Shown: positions 23,784 through 32,018 of the stretch, piece after piece
How positions within the stretch are numbered: the first letter of the stretch is position 1
Layout: each line of letters starts with the position of its first letter
From: Collinsella aerofaciens
GTDB taxonomy: Bacteria; Actinomycetota; Coriobacteriia; Coriobacteriales; Coriobacteriaceae
Assembly (NCBI RefSeq): GCF_902364945.1
Contig: NZ_CABJFS010000007.1
Span: forward strand, 1-32,018
Length of the DNA: 32,018 nucleotides
Direction: 5' to 3'
Program-made: the position numbers and the translations under genes
Notes under the pieces: model-generated
Told to the model about the DNA's origin: nothing
The model's database searches: none
Seen by the model: only the letters and a program-made list of their open reading frames with translations

Positions 23784-25133
23784 CTACTCCACAACATGGC
23801 CGATAAGCTCATAGCAGAAGCTATCGGTAAACTCGACCGTCAGAATATCGCCCACGGACGCCTCGCTGGCGTCCAAGTGCACCGCGCCATCGGAATCGGG
23901 CGCCTGGAACCAAGCATGGCCGATCAGCTCGGCGCCGTCCTCGGTCTCCTCGATGCCGTCGACAATCACCTGGGCGCGCTCGCCCACATGTGCGGCGGTG
24001 GCGGCAAAACCGAGCGACTCGGCCAGGTCCATGGCCTCCTGGGCGCGCTCGAGCTTGACCTCCTCATCGACCTGACCCTCCATCTTAGCGGCCAGGCTGC
24101 CCTCCTCCTGCGAGTAGGCAAAGACGCTCGTGTAGTCAAAGCCGACGGTGTCCATAAAGTCGATAAGGTCGCGGAACTCGTCGTCGGTCTCGGTCGGGAA
24201 GCCGACCATGGCCGTGGAACGGATCACGATGCCGGGGATACGCTCACGCAGATCGCGGAACAGGTCCTCGAGCTCCTGGCGCGAACCAGAACGGCGCATA
24301 GCCTTGAGGATGCGCGCGTCGCAGTGCTGCACGGGGATATCGATATAGGGCAGCACCTCGGGCGTATCACGAATCGTCTCGATAAGCTCGTCAGTCATGC
24401 CCTCGGGCTGCAGGTAGAGAACACGGACCCAGACGTTGTGCGGGCGCACGGCCTCGGCTACGGCGCGCAGCAGCTGCGCCAGATTGCGCGGCGAGCCCTC
24501 GGCGACGTCACCATCCGCAAAGTCGGTGCCCCAGATGCCAGTGTCCTGGCCGATCAGCACGACCTCTCGCACGCCACCGGCAACCAGGTCGCGCACCTCG
24601 GAGATAATGCTCTCGGCATTTCGCGAATGATAGCGACCGCGAATATAGGGAATCATGCAGAAGCTGCAGAAGCGGTTGCAGCCATCGGAAATCTTGACGT
24701 AGGCGACAGCGCCCTCGACGGTGCGCTTGACCTGCGGAATATAGGCGGCAATCTCGCGCTCGACGCCCACCACGCCATCGATGACCGCCACGATGCCATC
24801 CTCCTCGTCGGCCTTCACAAAGGCAGCGACCTCGGGCAGCTCATCGGGCAGGTCGTCGCCATAGCGCGACGGCACACAGCCGCACATGACGATGGGGCAA
24901 GAACGAACGCCGTCCTGGACCTCGTTGGCGAGCTCGAGCGTGGTCTCGATGCTCTCGGACGTTGCGGAGGCAAGGAACGAGCACGTATTGACGATGGCGA
25001 TATCGGCGTCCTGCGGGTCGAATGCCTCCTCGTAGCCTGCGGCGGTCAAAAGAGAACGCATGCGGTCGGTGTCAACCTCGTTCTTAGCGCACCCGAGGGT
25101 GATGTAGAGCACGGAGCCCAACGGTGTATCCAT
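23784..25133 (-). CDS. rimO: Ribosomal protein S12 methylthiotransferase RimO
   Basis: A 449-residue radical-SAM methylthiotransferase that modifies an aspartate of ribosomal protein S12. N-terminal cluster cysteines include C15 (TLGCAKNEVD) and C51; the radical-SAM site is CNRFCSFC (C152, C156, C159). A C-terminal TRAM domain follows. The LGCAKN motif and the EGSLA block near residue 340 separate it from MiaB, which is also in the window. AAAGGA lies 12 bases before the ATG, a rather long gap. It is part of the rnj-to-cinA gene run. Confidence 0.95.
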   Translation of the reverse strand: MDTPLGSVLYITLGCAKNEVDTDRMRSLLTAAGYEEAFDPQDADIAIVNTCSFLASATSESIETTLELANEVQDGVRSCPIVMCGCVPSRYGDDLPDELPEVAAFVKADEEDGIVAVIDGVVGVEREIAAYIPQVKRTVEGAVAYVKISDGCNRFCSFCMIPYIRGRYHSRNAESIISEVRDLVAGGVREVVLIGQDTGIWGTDFADGDVAEGSPRNLAQLLRAVAEAVRPHNVWVRVLYLQPEGMTDELIETIRDTPEVLPYIDIPVQHCDARILKAMRRSGSRQELEDLFRDLRERIPGIVIRSTAMVGFPTETDDEFRDLIDFMDTVGFDYTSVFAYSQEEGSLAAKMEGQVDEEVKLERAQEAMDLAESLGFAATAAHVGERAQVIVDGIEETEDGAELIGHAWFQAPDSDGAVHLDASEASVGDILTVEFTDSFCYELIGHVVE

Positions 25134-25160
25134 ATTGGAGAGCGGTCCTTTCGAATGATA

Positions 25161-25658
25161 TTAGCGGTAGTTGGTGAACTGCAGCGGCTGGCCGTAGTCC
25201 TGGTCGCGCAGGAACTGGATCACGGTCTGCAACGCGTCCTTCGAAGCGGAGGAAACACGAAGCTTGTCGGCCTCGATGGTCACCTTGACCTTGAGCTTTT
25301 GATCCTTGATGTCCTTGTTGATCTTCTTGGCGGTCGCCTGGTCGATACCCTCGACGATATGGCCGAGCACGCGCACGGTGCCGCCCGATGCCGCCTGCGG
25401 AGCATCCCACGAGACAGCCTTGAGGTCGATGCCGCGCTTGATGAGCTTGGAGCTCAGCACGTCGATAATCTGCTTGGAGACAAAGTCGGCCGGGGCGTTG
25501 ATCGTAAAGAGCTTGTCGCCCTTCGAAAGCTCGATCGTGGCGCCGGAATCCTTCAGGTCATAGCGCTGGGAAATCTCGCGCGTGGTTTGCTGGAAGGCGT
25601 TGTCGACCTCTTGCATGTTGACCTCGGACACGACGTCGAAGCTGGAATCTTTAGCCAT
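25161..25658 (-). CDS. YajQ family (DUF520) nucleotide-binding protein
   Basis: A 165-residue protein matching the YajQ family over its whole length: MAKDSSFDVVSEV at the start, the QRYDLKDSGATIEL region (31-44) and the C-terminal IQFLRDQDYGQPLQFTNYR ending. YajQ folds as two RRM-like domains; relatives bind cyclic di-GMP in Xanthomonas or tRNA/GTP in other reports, so the role here is open. AAAGGA is five bases before the ATG. It lies 26 bases after the RodZ-like gene and 27 before rimO. Confidence 0.93.
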   Translation of the reverse strand: MAKDSSFDVVSEVNMQEVDNAFQQTTREISQRYDLKDSGATIELSKGDKLFTINAPADFVSKQIIDVLSSKLIKRGIDLKAVSWDAPQAASGGTVRVLGHIVEGIDQATAKKINKDIKDQKLKVKVTIEADKLRVSSASKDALQTVIQFLRDQDYGQPLQFTNYR

Positions 25659-25684
25659 GATGTTTCCTTTCGCGTACGAGCGGC

Positions 25685-27178
25685 TTAGTAGCTATCGTAC
25701 GAATAGTCGGTAGAATCGGTGGGCGTCTGGCCGTCAGTTGCGGTATCGGCGCCATCCGTGGACTGGGCATCGGTGCCGTCGGTGGTGTCGGCACCATCAG
25801 AACTTTCACCATTCTCGGAATCAGTCGTCTCCTTCTTGGGAACGGTGATCGTCACACGCGCCACGCCCGAGGTCTTGGTATCGTAACGGACCTTTTCGCC
25901 GTTCTTGGTAACGGTGACATCGGAAGGCTTGGACGTGGTGATCTCGATCGAGGACTCGGGCGTGTACTCCTGCTCAAAGGGGCCAGTCGCCTGGGCGCCA
26001 TAGACCGACTTGCCGTCGACCTTGACCTCAATCCAGGCGGTCTTTCCCTTGGCAACGGAGACCTTGACCTTCGTTACCTCGTTCTCTTCCTTTTTAGCCG
26101 TCGTCTTGGTGGCGTCCGAATCGGTCGACTCATCCGTCGCCTCATCGGTGTCTTCGTCCTCGTCGACCGTTTCGGTCTTCTTAGAAGACTTCTTAGTCGT
26201 CGTCTTGGTGGCAGTGGGCGTCTCGGGCGTGGTCTCGGGCGCCGAAGTTGCGCAGCCGCGCAGAAGCACCACGATGAGCACGATCAGCAGCAACGCCACG
26301 GCACCGATGCCGGCGTAGACGATACGCGGATCGAGCCCATTGTTTTGAGGAGTACGGGATCCGCCACGTCCACAACCGGAACTGCTGCGGCCGCCTCCCT
26401 GCGGCATACGACCACGATTGCTATCGGAACGGCTGCGATAGCCGCCCTGGCCCTGAAGGCTGCGCTGACCCGAGCGGGGCGCAAGTTCACCGCGGCCTTG
26501 ATAGCCACGCTGGCCCGCACGCGGAGCCGAAGAGCGCTGGCCATACGGCTGTGGTTGAGAGCGAAGACGCGGCGTCACCTGCGTGGTATCGGCGTCCGCA
26601 TGGCCACTGCGAGAGCGTCCGGTGGAGATACCACGGTGACCGCGATCGGAATAGCCGCCGTCGCCGTAGCCGGCACGAGGGTCACGCGCCACGCCGCGGG
26701 CAGCGGGAAGTGCACGGTCCTCGGGCATCGGCGTACTGCGGAACCGGTCACGCTGCGAGCGAATATCCTCGCCCGAACCCGTCTCGGTAATATAACCGGC
26801 CTGCTGAGGACGCTGTCCATAGCGGGTCGAACGACCGCCCTGAACCATCAGGAAGCGCCCGTTATCGACTGAGGAACGCGAATTGACGTAGCCGGCGGCG
26901 TCCTGAAAACGACCGCCCTGCTGCGACGTCTCGCGCTCGTATGCCATCAGCTCGTCAAAGTAGGCATTGACGACCTCGCGCGGATTGAGGCCCAAAAAGC
27001 GAGCATAGCTCGAAATCATGCCCTGCGCATAGCCGCGCGGCGGCATCGAAGCAAAGTTACCGGTCTCGAAAAACTCGATGATCTGCGGCCTGATTTTGAT
27101 GGTGTTGGCGACCTGCTGAATGGAAAGGCCCATTCGGCGACGCTGCTCGAGCAGCATGTCACCAAAGCGTGCAGCCAT
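25685..27178 (-). CDS. RodZ-like helix-turn-helix membrane protein with an Arg/Gly-rich linker
   Basis: A 497-residue protein. Residues about 5-75 form the RodZ-type helix-turn-helix (GDMLLEQRRRMGLSIQQVA..., PPRGYAQGMISSYARFLGL), one membrane segment lies at about 285-307, an acidic/Thr/Lys stalk follows, and a DUF4115-like beta domain (about 368-450) is extracellular. RodZ links MreB to the wall machinery; no mreB is here. The segment 85-275 is long, low in complexity and rich in Arg, Gly, Ser and Gln, with RGG-, YG- and SGR-type repeats, unusual for RodZ. The C-terminal tail is Asp/Thr-rich. The ATG overlaps the ftsK stop by one base (TGATG). Confidence 0.82.
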   Translation of the reverse strand: MAARFGDMLLEQRRRMGLSIQQVANTIKIRPQIIEFFETGNFASMPPRGYAQGMISSYARFLGLNPREVVNAYFDELMAYERETSQQGGRFQDAAGYVNSRSSVDNGRFLMVQGGRSTRYGQRPQQAGYITETGSGEDIRSQRDRFRSTPMPEDRALPAARGVARDPRAGYGDGGYSDRGHRGISTGRSRSGHADADTTQVTPRLRSQPQPYGQRSSAPRAGQRGYQGRGELAPRSGQRSLQGQGGYRSRSDSNRGRMPQGGGRSSSGCGRGGSRTPQNNGLDPRIVYAGIGAVALLLIVLIVVLLRGCATSAPETTPETPTATKTTTKKSSKKTETVDEDEDTDEATDESTDSDATKTTAKKEENEVTKVKVSVAKGKTAWIEVKVDGKSVYGAQATGPFEQEYTPESSIEITTSKPSDVTVTKNGEKVRYDTKTSGVARVTITVPKKETTDSENGESSDGADTTDGTDAQSTDGADTATDGQTPTDSTDYSYDSY

Positions 27179-29958
27179 CAGAATCCTCCAAACTCACGAT
27201 CTTCACGTGCCATCTCGGCGTCGACAGATTCCAGCGCGGCAAGCCCCTCCTCGTCCAACAGGACCTCGCGCGGCTTAGAACCGTCGGGCGGGCCGACGAC
27301 ACCCTTTTCTTCCAGCATGTCCATAATACGCCCGGCACGCGCATAGCCAACCTTCAGACGACGTTGCAGGCCAGATGTGGAGCCAAGCTGCGATTCCACC
27401 ACAATATGGGCGGCTTCCCAAATGAGCGGATCATCGTCTTGCGGCTCGGCGACTCCGGTGCGGACAATGCCGCCGCCACCAGCCATGGACATGGAAGCGG
27501 GCGCCACGGCGGACAGAATCTCCTCGTGGTAGTCGGGCTCGCTCTGCGACTTGACGAACTCGACAATCTCGTTGATTTCGTCGTCCGAGACAAAGCAGCC
27601 CTGGATACGGCGGGGCTTGCCCCAGTCGACCTTGGAGAACAGCATGTCGCCCAAACCGGTGAGCTTCTCGGCACCCATCTGGTCGATGATGACGCGCGAG
27701 TCGATGCCCGTGGCGACGTTAAAGGCGATGCGGTTGGTGATGTTGGCCTTGATAAGGCCCGTCACCACGTTGGAGCTGGGGCGCTGCGTGGCAACGATAA
27801 GGTGAATACCGGCGGCACGGCCCAGCTGTGCAATACGAACGATCGAGGCCTCGACATCCTTACCGGCGACCATCATCAGGTCAGAGAGCTCGTCAATGAT
27901 AATGACCAGGTAGGGCATCTTTTGCGGCGGGTTGTCGTAATGCTCAAACTCGCCAGCAGCCTGCTTTTCGTTGTAGGTCGAGATCTTACGCACGTTGAGA
28001 CGCTCGAAGACCTTCAGGCGACGCTCCATCTCGGACACAGCCCATTGCAGAGCGCTCGCGGCCTGCTTAGGCTCGGTCACCACGGGCACATAGAGATGCG
28101 GCAGACCGTTATAGCCCGCAAGCTCGACGCGCTTGGGGTCGACCATAATCAGGCGAACGTCCTCGGGAAGGGCGCGCATGAGCAAGGTCGTGATGATGGA
28201 GTTGATCATCACCGACTTACCAGAACCGGTCGTACCGGCAATCAACAGGTGAGGCATCTTGGCGAGGTCGGCGACAACCGGCGTGCCCTCGGCGTCGCGG
28301 CCGATGGCGAGCTCGAGCGGACCGCCCTTCACATAGGGCAGCACGTCGCCCAGATTGACGTTCTGGCGCTTGCGGTTGGGAATCTCGATACCAACGAGAG
28401 AGGTGCCGGGGATCGGCGCGAAGATGCGCACCGACTGGGCGGCAAGCGAAAGCGCAATATCGTCCTCGAGGCTCGAGATCTTGCTCACGCGCTCGCCCTC
28501 ACCGGGCTGCAGTTTAAAGGTCGTCACCGTGGGGCCGGCGATCCAGCCGACCACGCGGGCACTGCGGCCAAACTCAAGCAAGGTGGATTGCAGTGACTCA
28601 GCGGTCTGCTCCAGCTCCTTGTCCGAAGACGCGGCGGAAGCCGACTGCGGGTTGGCATGCAGGATTTCGAGCGGCGGAAGCTTGAGTCCGTCCTCTTCTT
28701 CGCCCTCGTTATCTGCGGCGCCGTCGTCCACTCCCCCATCACGAGCCGCAGCCGATTCGATAGCACTCGTGGCAGGCGCACCGGCAACCTTGGGATGCTT
28801 TAAGAAGTCGGGAATCTGAGGTGCGGCCGAGACGGGATTCACGACAAACGGCGGCTCGGACTCGTCAACCTTGTCCGGATCGTCCTCCATCGAAAGCTGT
28901 CCAGTGACCTGCCCGCGCTTGGCGTGGCGACGCGGCAGCAAGGTTGTCTTGGCGGTCTCGAGCGGAGCCTCGTCGTCCTCGTCGTCACCCTCGGTGAGCT
29001 CAATCTCGCTATCGGGCCAAGACGGGTCGGGCTCGCTTGTGTTGAGCTTGGGCGCAGCCTTGCCCTTCTTGGCATGGCGGCGCGGCAGCAGCGTGGTCTT
29101 GGCGCGCTCGGCTTCAACCGACTCGGATACGTCGACAAATGGGTCATCGTCCTCGTCGTCATCGTCCAAAACCGGGTCCACATCGTTGCCCATGACCGTG
29201 GTCACGGCAGCATCGGAGCCCTTTTGACGAAGAATGCTCAGGTGCGGACGGGCAACGCCGGGCACCGACAGGGCTTCGTCGTCACCCCACGGGCTGGCGT
29301 TGACATCGGCACGACGACGTTCGGCAAAATCTGCCGCACGATCGCGGGCAGAGCGCAGCACACCGCCCACCGAAAAGCCAATGATGACAAAACCAACGAC
29401 GGCAAGACCCAACAGGACCACCATCGCGACAGGCTTACCCAGGGCATTCTGCAGCGCACTCGCAATAAACGCACCAATGTAGCCACCCGACACGGAAAGG
29501 TTCTGCGGCGTAAACATAAGGTCGCACGAATCGCTCGTGCCCGGCACCATCAGCGAAAGAATGGAGACGACGGCGATAAAGACCACGGCACCGCCCGCAA
29601 CAGAGCGCACGTTGAGCGGCGAGTCCTCACCCAAAAAGAGCGTGGCGGCAAACAGCAAGATGACGATCGGCAGCACGTAGGCGCCCAGGCCAAAGCCCAG
29701 GTGGTAGAAACCGGCAACCGCAGCCGTCACGGGCGCTGTTGCCGGAGAGATCACGGCAATGAAGGACGCGATCGCCAAAACGGCGATGACCACACCGGCG
29801 ATATCGCGATTGGCCGAAGGCTCGACCAAGGGCTCAAACTCATCGAACTCGGACTCGTGGCCCTTATTGGCACGCAGATGGGAACCGGCACCCTTAGCAG
29901 ATGCCGGTTGGTTATTGGCCTTATTGCCTTTGGCGTTTTGTGCAGATCCGCGCGCCAA
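27178..29958 (-). CDS. ftsK: DNA translocase FtsK/SpoIIIE
   Basis: A 926-residue septal DNA motor. Four hydrophobic segments lie in the N-terminal 200 residues, an acidic linker covers about 210-440, the motor domain has Walker A GTTGSGKS (575-582), and the C-terminal gamma winged helix contains GLQRRLKVGYARAGRIMDML. The motor moves chromosome ends through the closing septum. The linker carries two near-identical basic blocks, AKTTLLPRRHAKKG (286-299) and AKTTLLPRRHAKRG (336-349), 50 residues apart. The start is a TTG at 29958, six bases after GGAGG, with the rnj stop between them. Confidence 0.95.
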   Translation of the reverse strand: MARGSAQNAKGNKANNQPASAKGAGSHLRANKGHESEFDEFEPLVEPSANRDIAGVVIAVLAIASFIAVISPATAPVTAAVAGFYHLGFGLGAYVLPIVILLFAATLFLGEDSPLNVRSVAGGAVVFIAVVSILSLMVPGTSDSCDLMFTPQNLSVSGGYIGAFIASALQNALGKPVAMVVLLGLAVVGFVIIGFSVGGVLRSARDRAADFAERRRADVNASPWGDDEALSVPGVARPHLSILRQKGSDAAVTTVMGNDVDPVLDDDDEDDDPFVDVSESVEAERAKTTLLPRRHAKKGKAAPKLNTSEPDPSWPDSEIELTEGDDEDDEAPLETAKTTLLPRRHAKRGQVTGQLSMEDDPDKVDESEPPFVVNPVSAAPQIPDFLKHPKVAGAPATSAIESAAARDGGVDDGAADNEGEEEDGLKLPPLEILHANPQSASAASSDKELEQTAESLQSTLLEFGRSARVVGWIAGPTVTTFKLQPGEGERVSKISSLEDDIALSLAAQSVRIFAPIPGTSLVGIEIPNRKRQNVNLGDVLPYVKGGPLELAIGRDAEGTPVVADLAKMPHLLIAGTTGSGKSVMINSIITTLLMRALPEDVRLIMVDPKRVELAGYNGLPHLYVPVVTEPKQAASALQWAVSEMERRLKVFERLNVRKISTYNEKQAAGEFEHYDNPPQKMPYLVIIIDELSDLMMVAGKDVEASIVRIAQLGRAAGIHLIVATQRPSSNVVTGLIKANITNRIAFNVATGIDSRVIIDQMGAEKLTGLGDMLFSKVDWGKPRRIQGCFVSDDEINEIVEFVKSQSEPDYHEEILSAVAPASMSMAGGGGIVRTGVAEPQDDDPLIWEAAHIVVESQLGSTSGLQRRLKVGYARAGRIMDMLEEKGVVGPPDGSKPREVLLDEEGLAALESVDAEMAREDREFGGF

Positions 29959-29959
29959 A

Positions 29960-31630
29960 CTAAACCTCCATGACGACCGGGATGATCATCGGACGGGTGC
30001 GCGTACGGCTCCAGATAAAGTTAGAGAGCGAATCGCGCACGGCCTTGCGAATGGCATCGGAACCGCTGCTGGTAAAGCTAAACTTACCCTTCTCGATCGT
30101 CTTCATAATGGACGCGGAGGCATCCTCGGAGAACTGGTCGTCGATGGCAAACGAGACGCCGCGGCCCGAGAACTCGATGGCCTCGATCTTCTTGTGTTTG
30201 AGGGAGACGATGGCAACGGCCGTGACCATACCGTCGTTGGCGAGCTTCTGGCGATCGCGCAGGACGATGGGGTCGGTATCGCCGATACGCAGGCCGTCGA
30301 CGTAAACGACACCGGACTCGACGGGCGTACCGCGCTTGACGATACCACCGCGCATCTCGAGCGTGTCGCCGTTATCGAGGATAAAGATATGATCGTCCTT
30401 GATGCCCATCTTGCGCGCCAGCTGGGCATGGGCGCGCAGATGCACGGCCTCACCGTGAACCGGCATAAAATACGTGGGCTTGGCCATGGCCATCAGGAGC
30501 TTGAGCTCCTCCTGGCTACCGTGACCCGAGACGTGGACGAGAGCGCGGTTCTTATCCCACACGTCGCAGCCGAGCTTGGCCAGGCTGTTGACGACCTGCT
30601 GGACGGCCTTCTCGTTGCCAGGAACGGGAGTTGCCGAGAGGATAACGGTATCGCCCTCGTGGATGGAGAGCGTCTTGTGCTCGCCATTGGCCATGCGGGA
30701 CAGGGCCGACAGCGGCTCGCCCTGCGAACCAGTGCACATGACGACGATCTTGTCGTCAGGCAGGTTATCAATATCGAAGGCATCGATGATATCGGCATCA
30801 TCGATGTTGAGATAACCGAGCTCGCGCGCCACGCGGGTGTTCGTGAGCATGGAGCGACCGGTCACAACGACCTTACGGCCGCACTTGCGGGCGGCATCGC
30901 AGATCTGCTGCAAACGATGGATGTGGCTCGAGAACGATGCGACGAACACGCGACCCGGGGCGTTCTTGATGGCGTGCAGCAGGTTGGGACCAACCTCGGC
31001 CTCGGACTTGGTAAAGCCGGGAACCGTGGCATTGGTGGAGTCGGAAAGCAGCAGGTCGATGCCCTGCTTGGCAAAGCGGCTGATAGCGGCATAGTCGGGC
31101 GTGACGCCATCGATGGGCGTCTGGTCGAGCTTAAAGTCGCCGGTGTGCATAACGGTGCCTTGATTGGTGCGGATGAACACGCCCAGAGCGCCCGGGATGG
31201 AGTGCGTCATCGAGAAGAAGTCGAGCGAGATGCCGCCGAGGTTGACATGGCTGCCGCCCTTGACCTCGCGGAACTTAGGCGCGCGGATGCGGAACTCGGA
31301 GAGCTTGCCCTCGATAAAGCCGAGCGTCAGCTTGCTCGAGAAGATGGGCACCTTATTGTTGAGGTCCTGCAGCAGATACGGAAGCGAACCGGTGTGGTCC
31401 TCGTGGCCGTGGGTGACGATAATGCCGCGGAGCTTCTCCTCGTTCTCAAGAACATAGGTGTAGTCGGGAAGCACCAGGTCGATACCGGGCTGGGAGTCAT
31501 CCGGGAACATGAGGCCAGCGTCGACGAGCACCATGTCGTCGCCGCACTCGAAGACCGTCATGTTCTTGCCGATGCCGTCAAGGCCGCCAAGCGGGATGAT
31601 CTTCAAGGGAGATGATTTTTTAGCTGCCAT
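29960..31630 (-). CDS. rnj: Ribonuclease J
   Basis: A 556-residue metallo-beta-lactamase/beta-CASP ribonuclease with 5'-to-3' exonuclease and endonuclease activity in mRNA decay and rRNA maturation. The metal motif HGHEDH is at 74-79, MHTGDFKLD and the beta-CASP motifs (SDSTNA, SSHIHR, GHGSQEEL, PVHGE) follow. The C-terminal dimerisation domain is complete. AAAGGA lies about 14 bases ahead of the ATG, unusually far. It is first in the run rnj-ftsK-rodZ-like-yajQ-rimO-pgsA-cinA, whose gaps are all under 30 bases. Confidence 0.95.
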   Translation of the reverse strand: MAAKKSSPLKIIPLGGLDGIGKNMTVFECGDDMVLVDAGLMFPDDSQPGIDLVLPDYTYVLENEEKLRGIIVTHGHEDHTGSLPYLLQDLNNKVPIFSSKLTLGFIEGKLSEFRIRAPKFREVKGGSHVNLGGISLDFFSMTHSIPGALGVFIRTNQGTVMHTGDFKLDQTPIDGVTPDYAAISRFAKQGIDLLLSDSTNATVPGFTKSEAEVGPNLLHAIKNAPGRVFVASFSSHIHRLQQICDAARKCGRKVVVTGRSMLTNTRVARELGYLNIDDADIIDAFDIDNLPDDKIVVMCTGSQGEPLSALSRMANGEHKTLSIHEGDTVILSATPVPGNEKAVQQVVNSLAKLGCDVWDKNRALVHVSGHGSQEELKLLMAMAKPTYFMPVHGEAVHLRAHAQLARKMGIKDDHIFILDNGDTLEMRGGIVKRGTPVESGVVYVDGLRIGDTDPIVLRDRQKLANDGMVTAVAIVSLKHKKIEAIEFSGRGVSFAIDDQFSEDASASIMKTIEKGKFSFTSSGSDAIRKAVRDSLSNFIWSRTRTRPMIIPVVMEV

Positions 31631-31876
31631 AGGTTAGTGTGGTTTCCTTTCTTCGAAACGGGTCTGGAACAACCGACGGGGCGCTTCTGGCAAACCGACC
31701 GCCGGGAACATACAAACATGCATCGCAGAGTCGATGCAATAACCACAGTATGATACCCATTTGCCCACCAACAGACCACCCATGCATCAAAGCCCCATCC
31801 AAACCGGTCTATCCCGCCGGTTTCCCGTGGGGCGGGCACTGATGAAGTTTCCTGCTCTACAGTCCTGCTCACGACG

Positions 31877-31899
31877 GAGGCCACATTAAGTGGCCTCCT
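31877..31899. repeat. 9-bp perfect hairpin
   Basis: GGAGGCCAC and GTGGCCTCC around ATTAA, with a further CACGA/TCGTG pairing just outside. There is no T-tract on either strand. Confidence 0.6.
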
Positions 31900-31985
31900 G
31901 TTCGTGCGGAACTCGCGATAAACCTAAGCCGGTGTCCCCGCTCTCCCGGGGCCTGTCGTGGCTTGGCCGTTGCATGCGGCTCGCT

Positions 31986-32018
31986 TTTCGGAACGGGGCT
32001 GACGGACACGTTCCGAAA
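31986..32018. repeat. Inverted repeat at the right window edge
   Basis: TTTCGGAACG (31986-31995) and CGTTCCGAAA (32009-32018) form a 10-bp stem with a 13-base loop. The repeat may continue beyond the window; it could be a terminator or an element end. Confidence 0.5.

Larger units (their letters stand above)
31631..32018. other. Gene-free, structured region upstream of rnj
   Basis: No gene is supported in these 388 bases. Inverted repeats: TGCATCG/CGATGCA (31719-31738), AAACCGG/CCGGTTT (31801-31823), GGAGGCCAC/GTGGCCTCC (31877-31899) with outer CACGA/TCGTG, and TTTCGGAACG/CGTTCCGAAA at the right edge. A -10-like TATCAT for the minus strand (31750-31755) with a weak -35 could serve rnj. The density of pairing suggests a leader RNA or a non-coding RNA gene, but no known RNA family was recognised. 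Confidence 0.45.

Noticed and set aside
22647..25688. Plus-strand open frame of 1013 codons opposite cinA, pgsA, rimO and yajQ
   Set aside because: It lies antisense to four genes with clear family motifs, shows no domain of its own, and arises from the third-position codon bias of the real genes.
29759..31615. Plus-strand open frame of 618 codons opposite rnj
   Set aside because: It is antisense to RNase J, low in complexity and has no recognisable domain; the same holds for the 602-codon frame at 18534-20342 opposite rny.
31740..32018. RNase P RNA, tmRNA or SRP RNA on either strand
   Set aside because: The conserved cores (for example GAGGAAAGTC or the SRP GGAAG apex) were not found, although a few short strings looked similar.

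Overview
The window looks like chromosomal DNA of a Coriobacteriia member (Actinomycetota), most likely Collinsella or a close relative. This is inferred from gene order and protein sequence, not from a search. Supporting points are an actinobacterial pgsA-like/garA-like/MerR trio, a LysM protein divergent from lexA with nrdR beside it, RNase J and RNase Y together, and a SpoVS homologue next to a GHKL-type ATPase. Nearly all genes are housekeeping genes. No rRNA, tRNA, CRISPR array, transposase or phage gene was seen.

Layout. 1-1816 (minus): a lantibiotic-immunity-type ABC transporter (ATPase, permease, truncated second permease), much richer in GC than the rest and probably acquired. 2213-6027 (plus): CDP-alcohol phosphatidyltransferase, GarA-like FHA protein, MerR regulator, apt and a secreted NlpC/P60 hydrolase, closed by a terminator. 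6205-7755: a DegV protein (plus) facing a DUF1836 regulator (minus), which share a 15-bp promoter motif. 7910-10271: trxB (minus) and an MGDG-synthase-like glycosyltransferase (plus). 10272-10663: a gene-free stretch with three large hairpins, two of them copies of one repeat family in opposite orientation. 10664-12056 (minus): LysM protein, nrdR, dut. 12220-13568 (plus): lexA and a DUF1624 membrane protein. 13553-31630 is all minus strand: rnj-ftsK-rodZ-like-yajQ-rimO-pgsA-cinA, then recA-recX, then rny-GHKL ATPase, then spoVS-miaB-miaA-hflX. 31631-32018 has no gene but many inverted repeats.

How it fits together. The SOS response is visible end to end: three LexA-type boxes lie between lexA and the LysM protein (a probable SOS division inhibitor), and a fourth lies inside the recA promoter. 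Two RNA-decay nucleases (RNase J, RNase Y), tRNA and ribosomal protein methylthiolation (MiaA, MiaB, RimO), HflX, FtsK and a RodZ-like protein form a core of RNA-processing, translation and division genes with many 1- to 4-base overlaps. Lipid functions recur: two CDP-alcohol phosphatidyltransferases, a glycolipid synthase and a fatty-acid-binding DegV protein.

The least explained material is non-coding: the hairpin repeat pair at 10285-10650, a 57-bp palindrome at 2028-2084, the shared degV/DUF1836 motif, a hairpin over the nrdR start codon, helically phased repeats upstream of recA, and long structured leaders before rny and possibly rnj.
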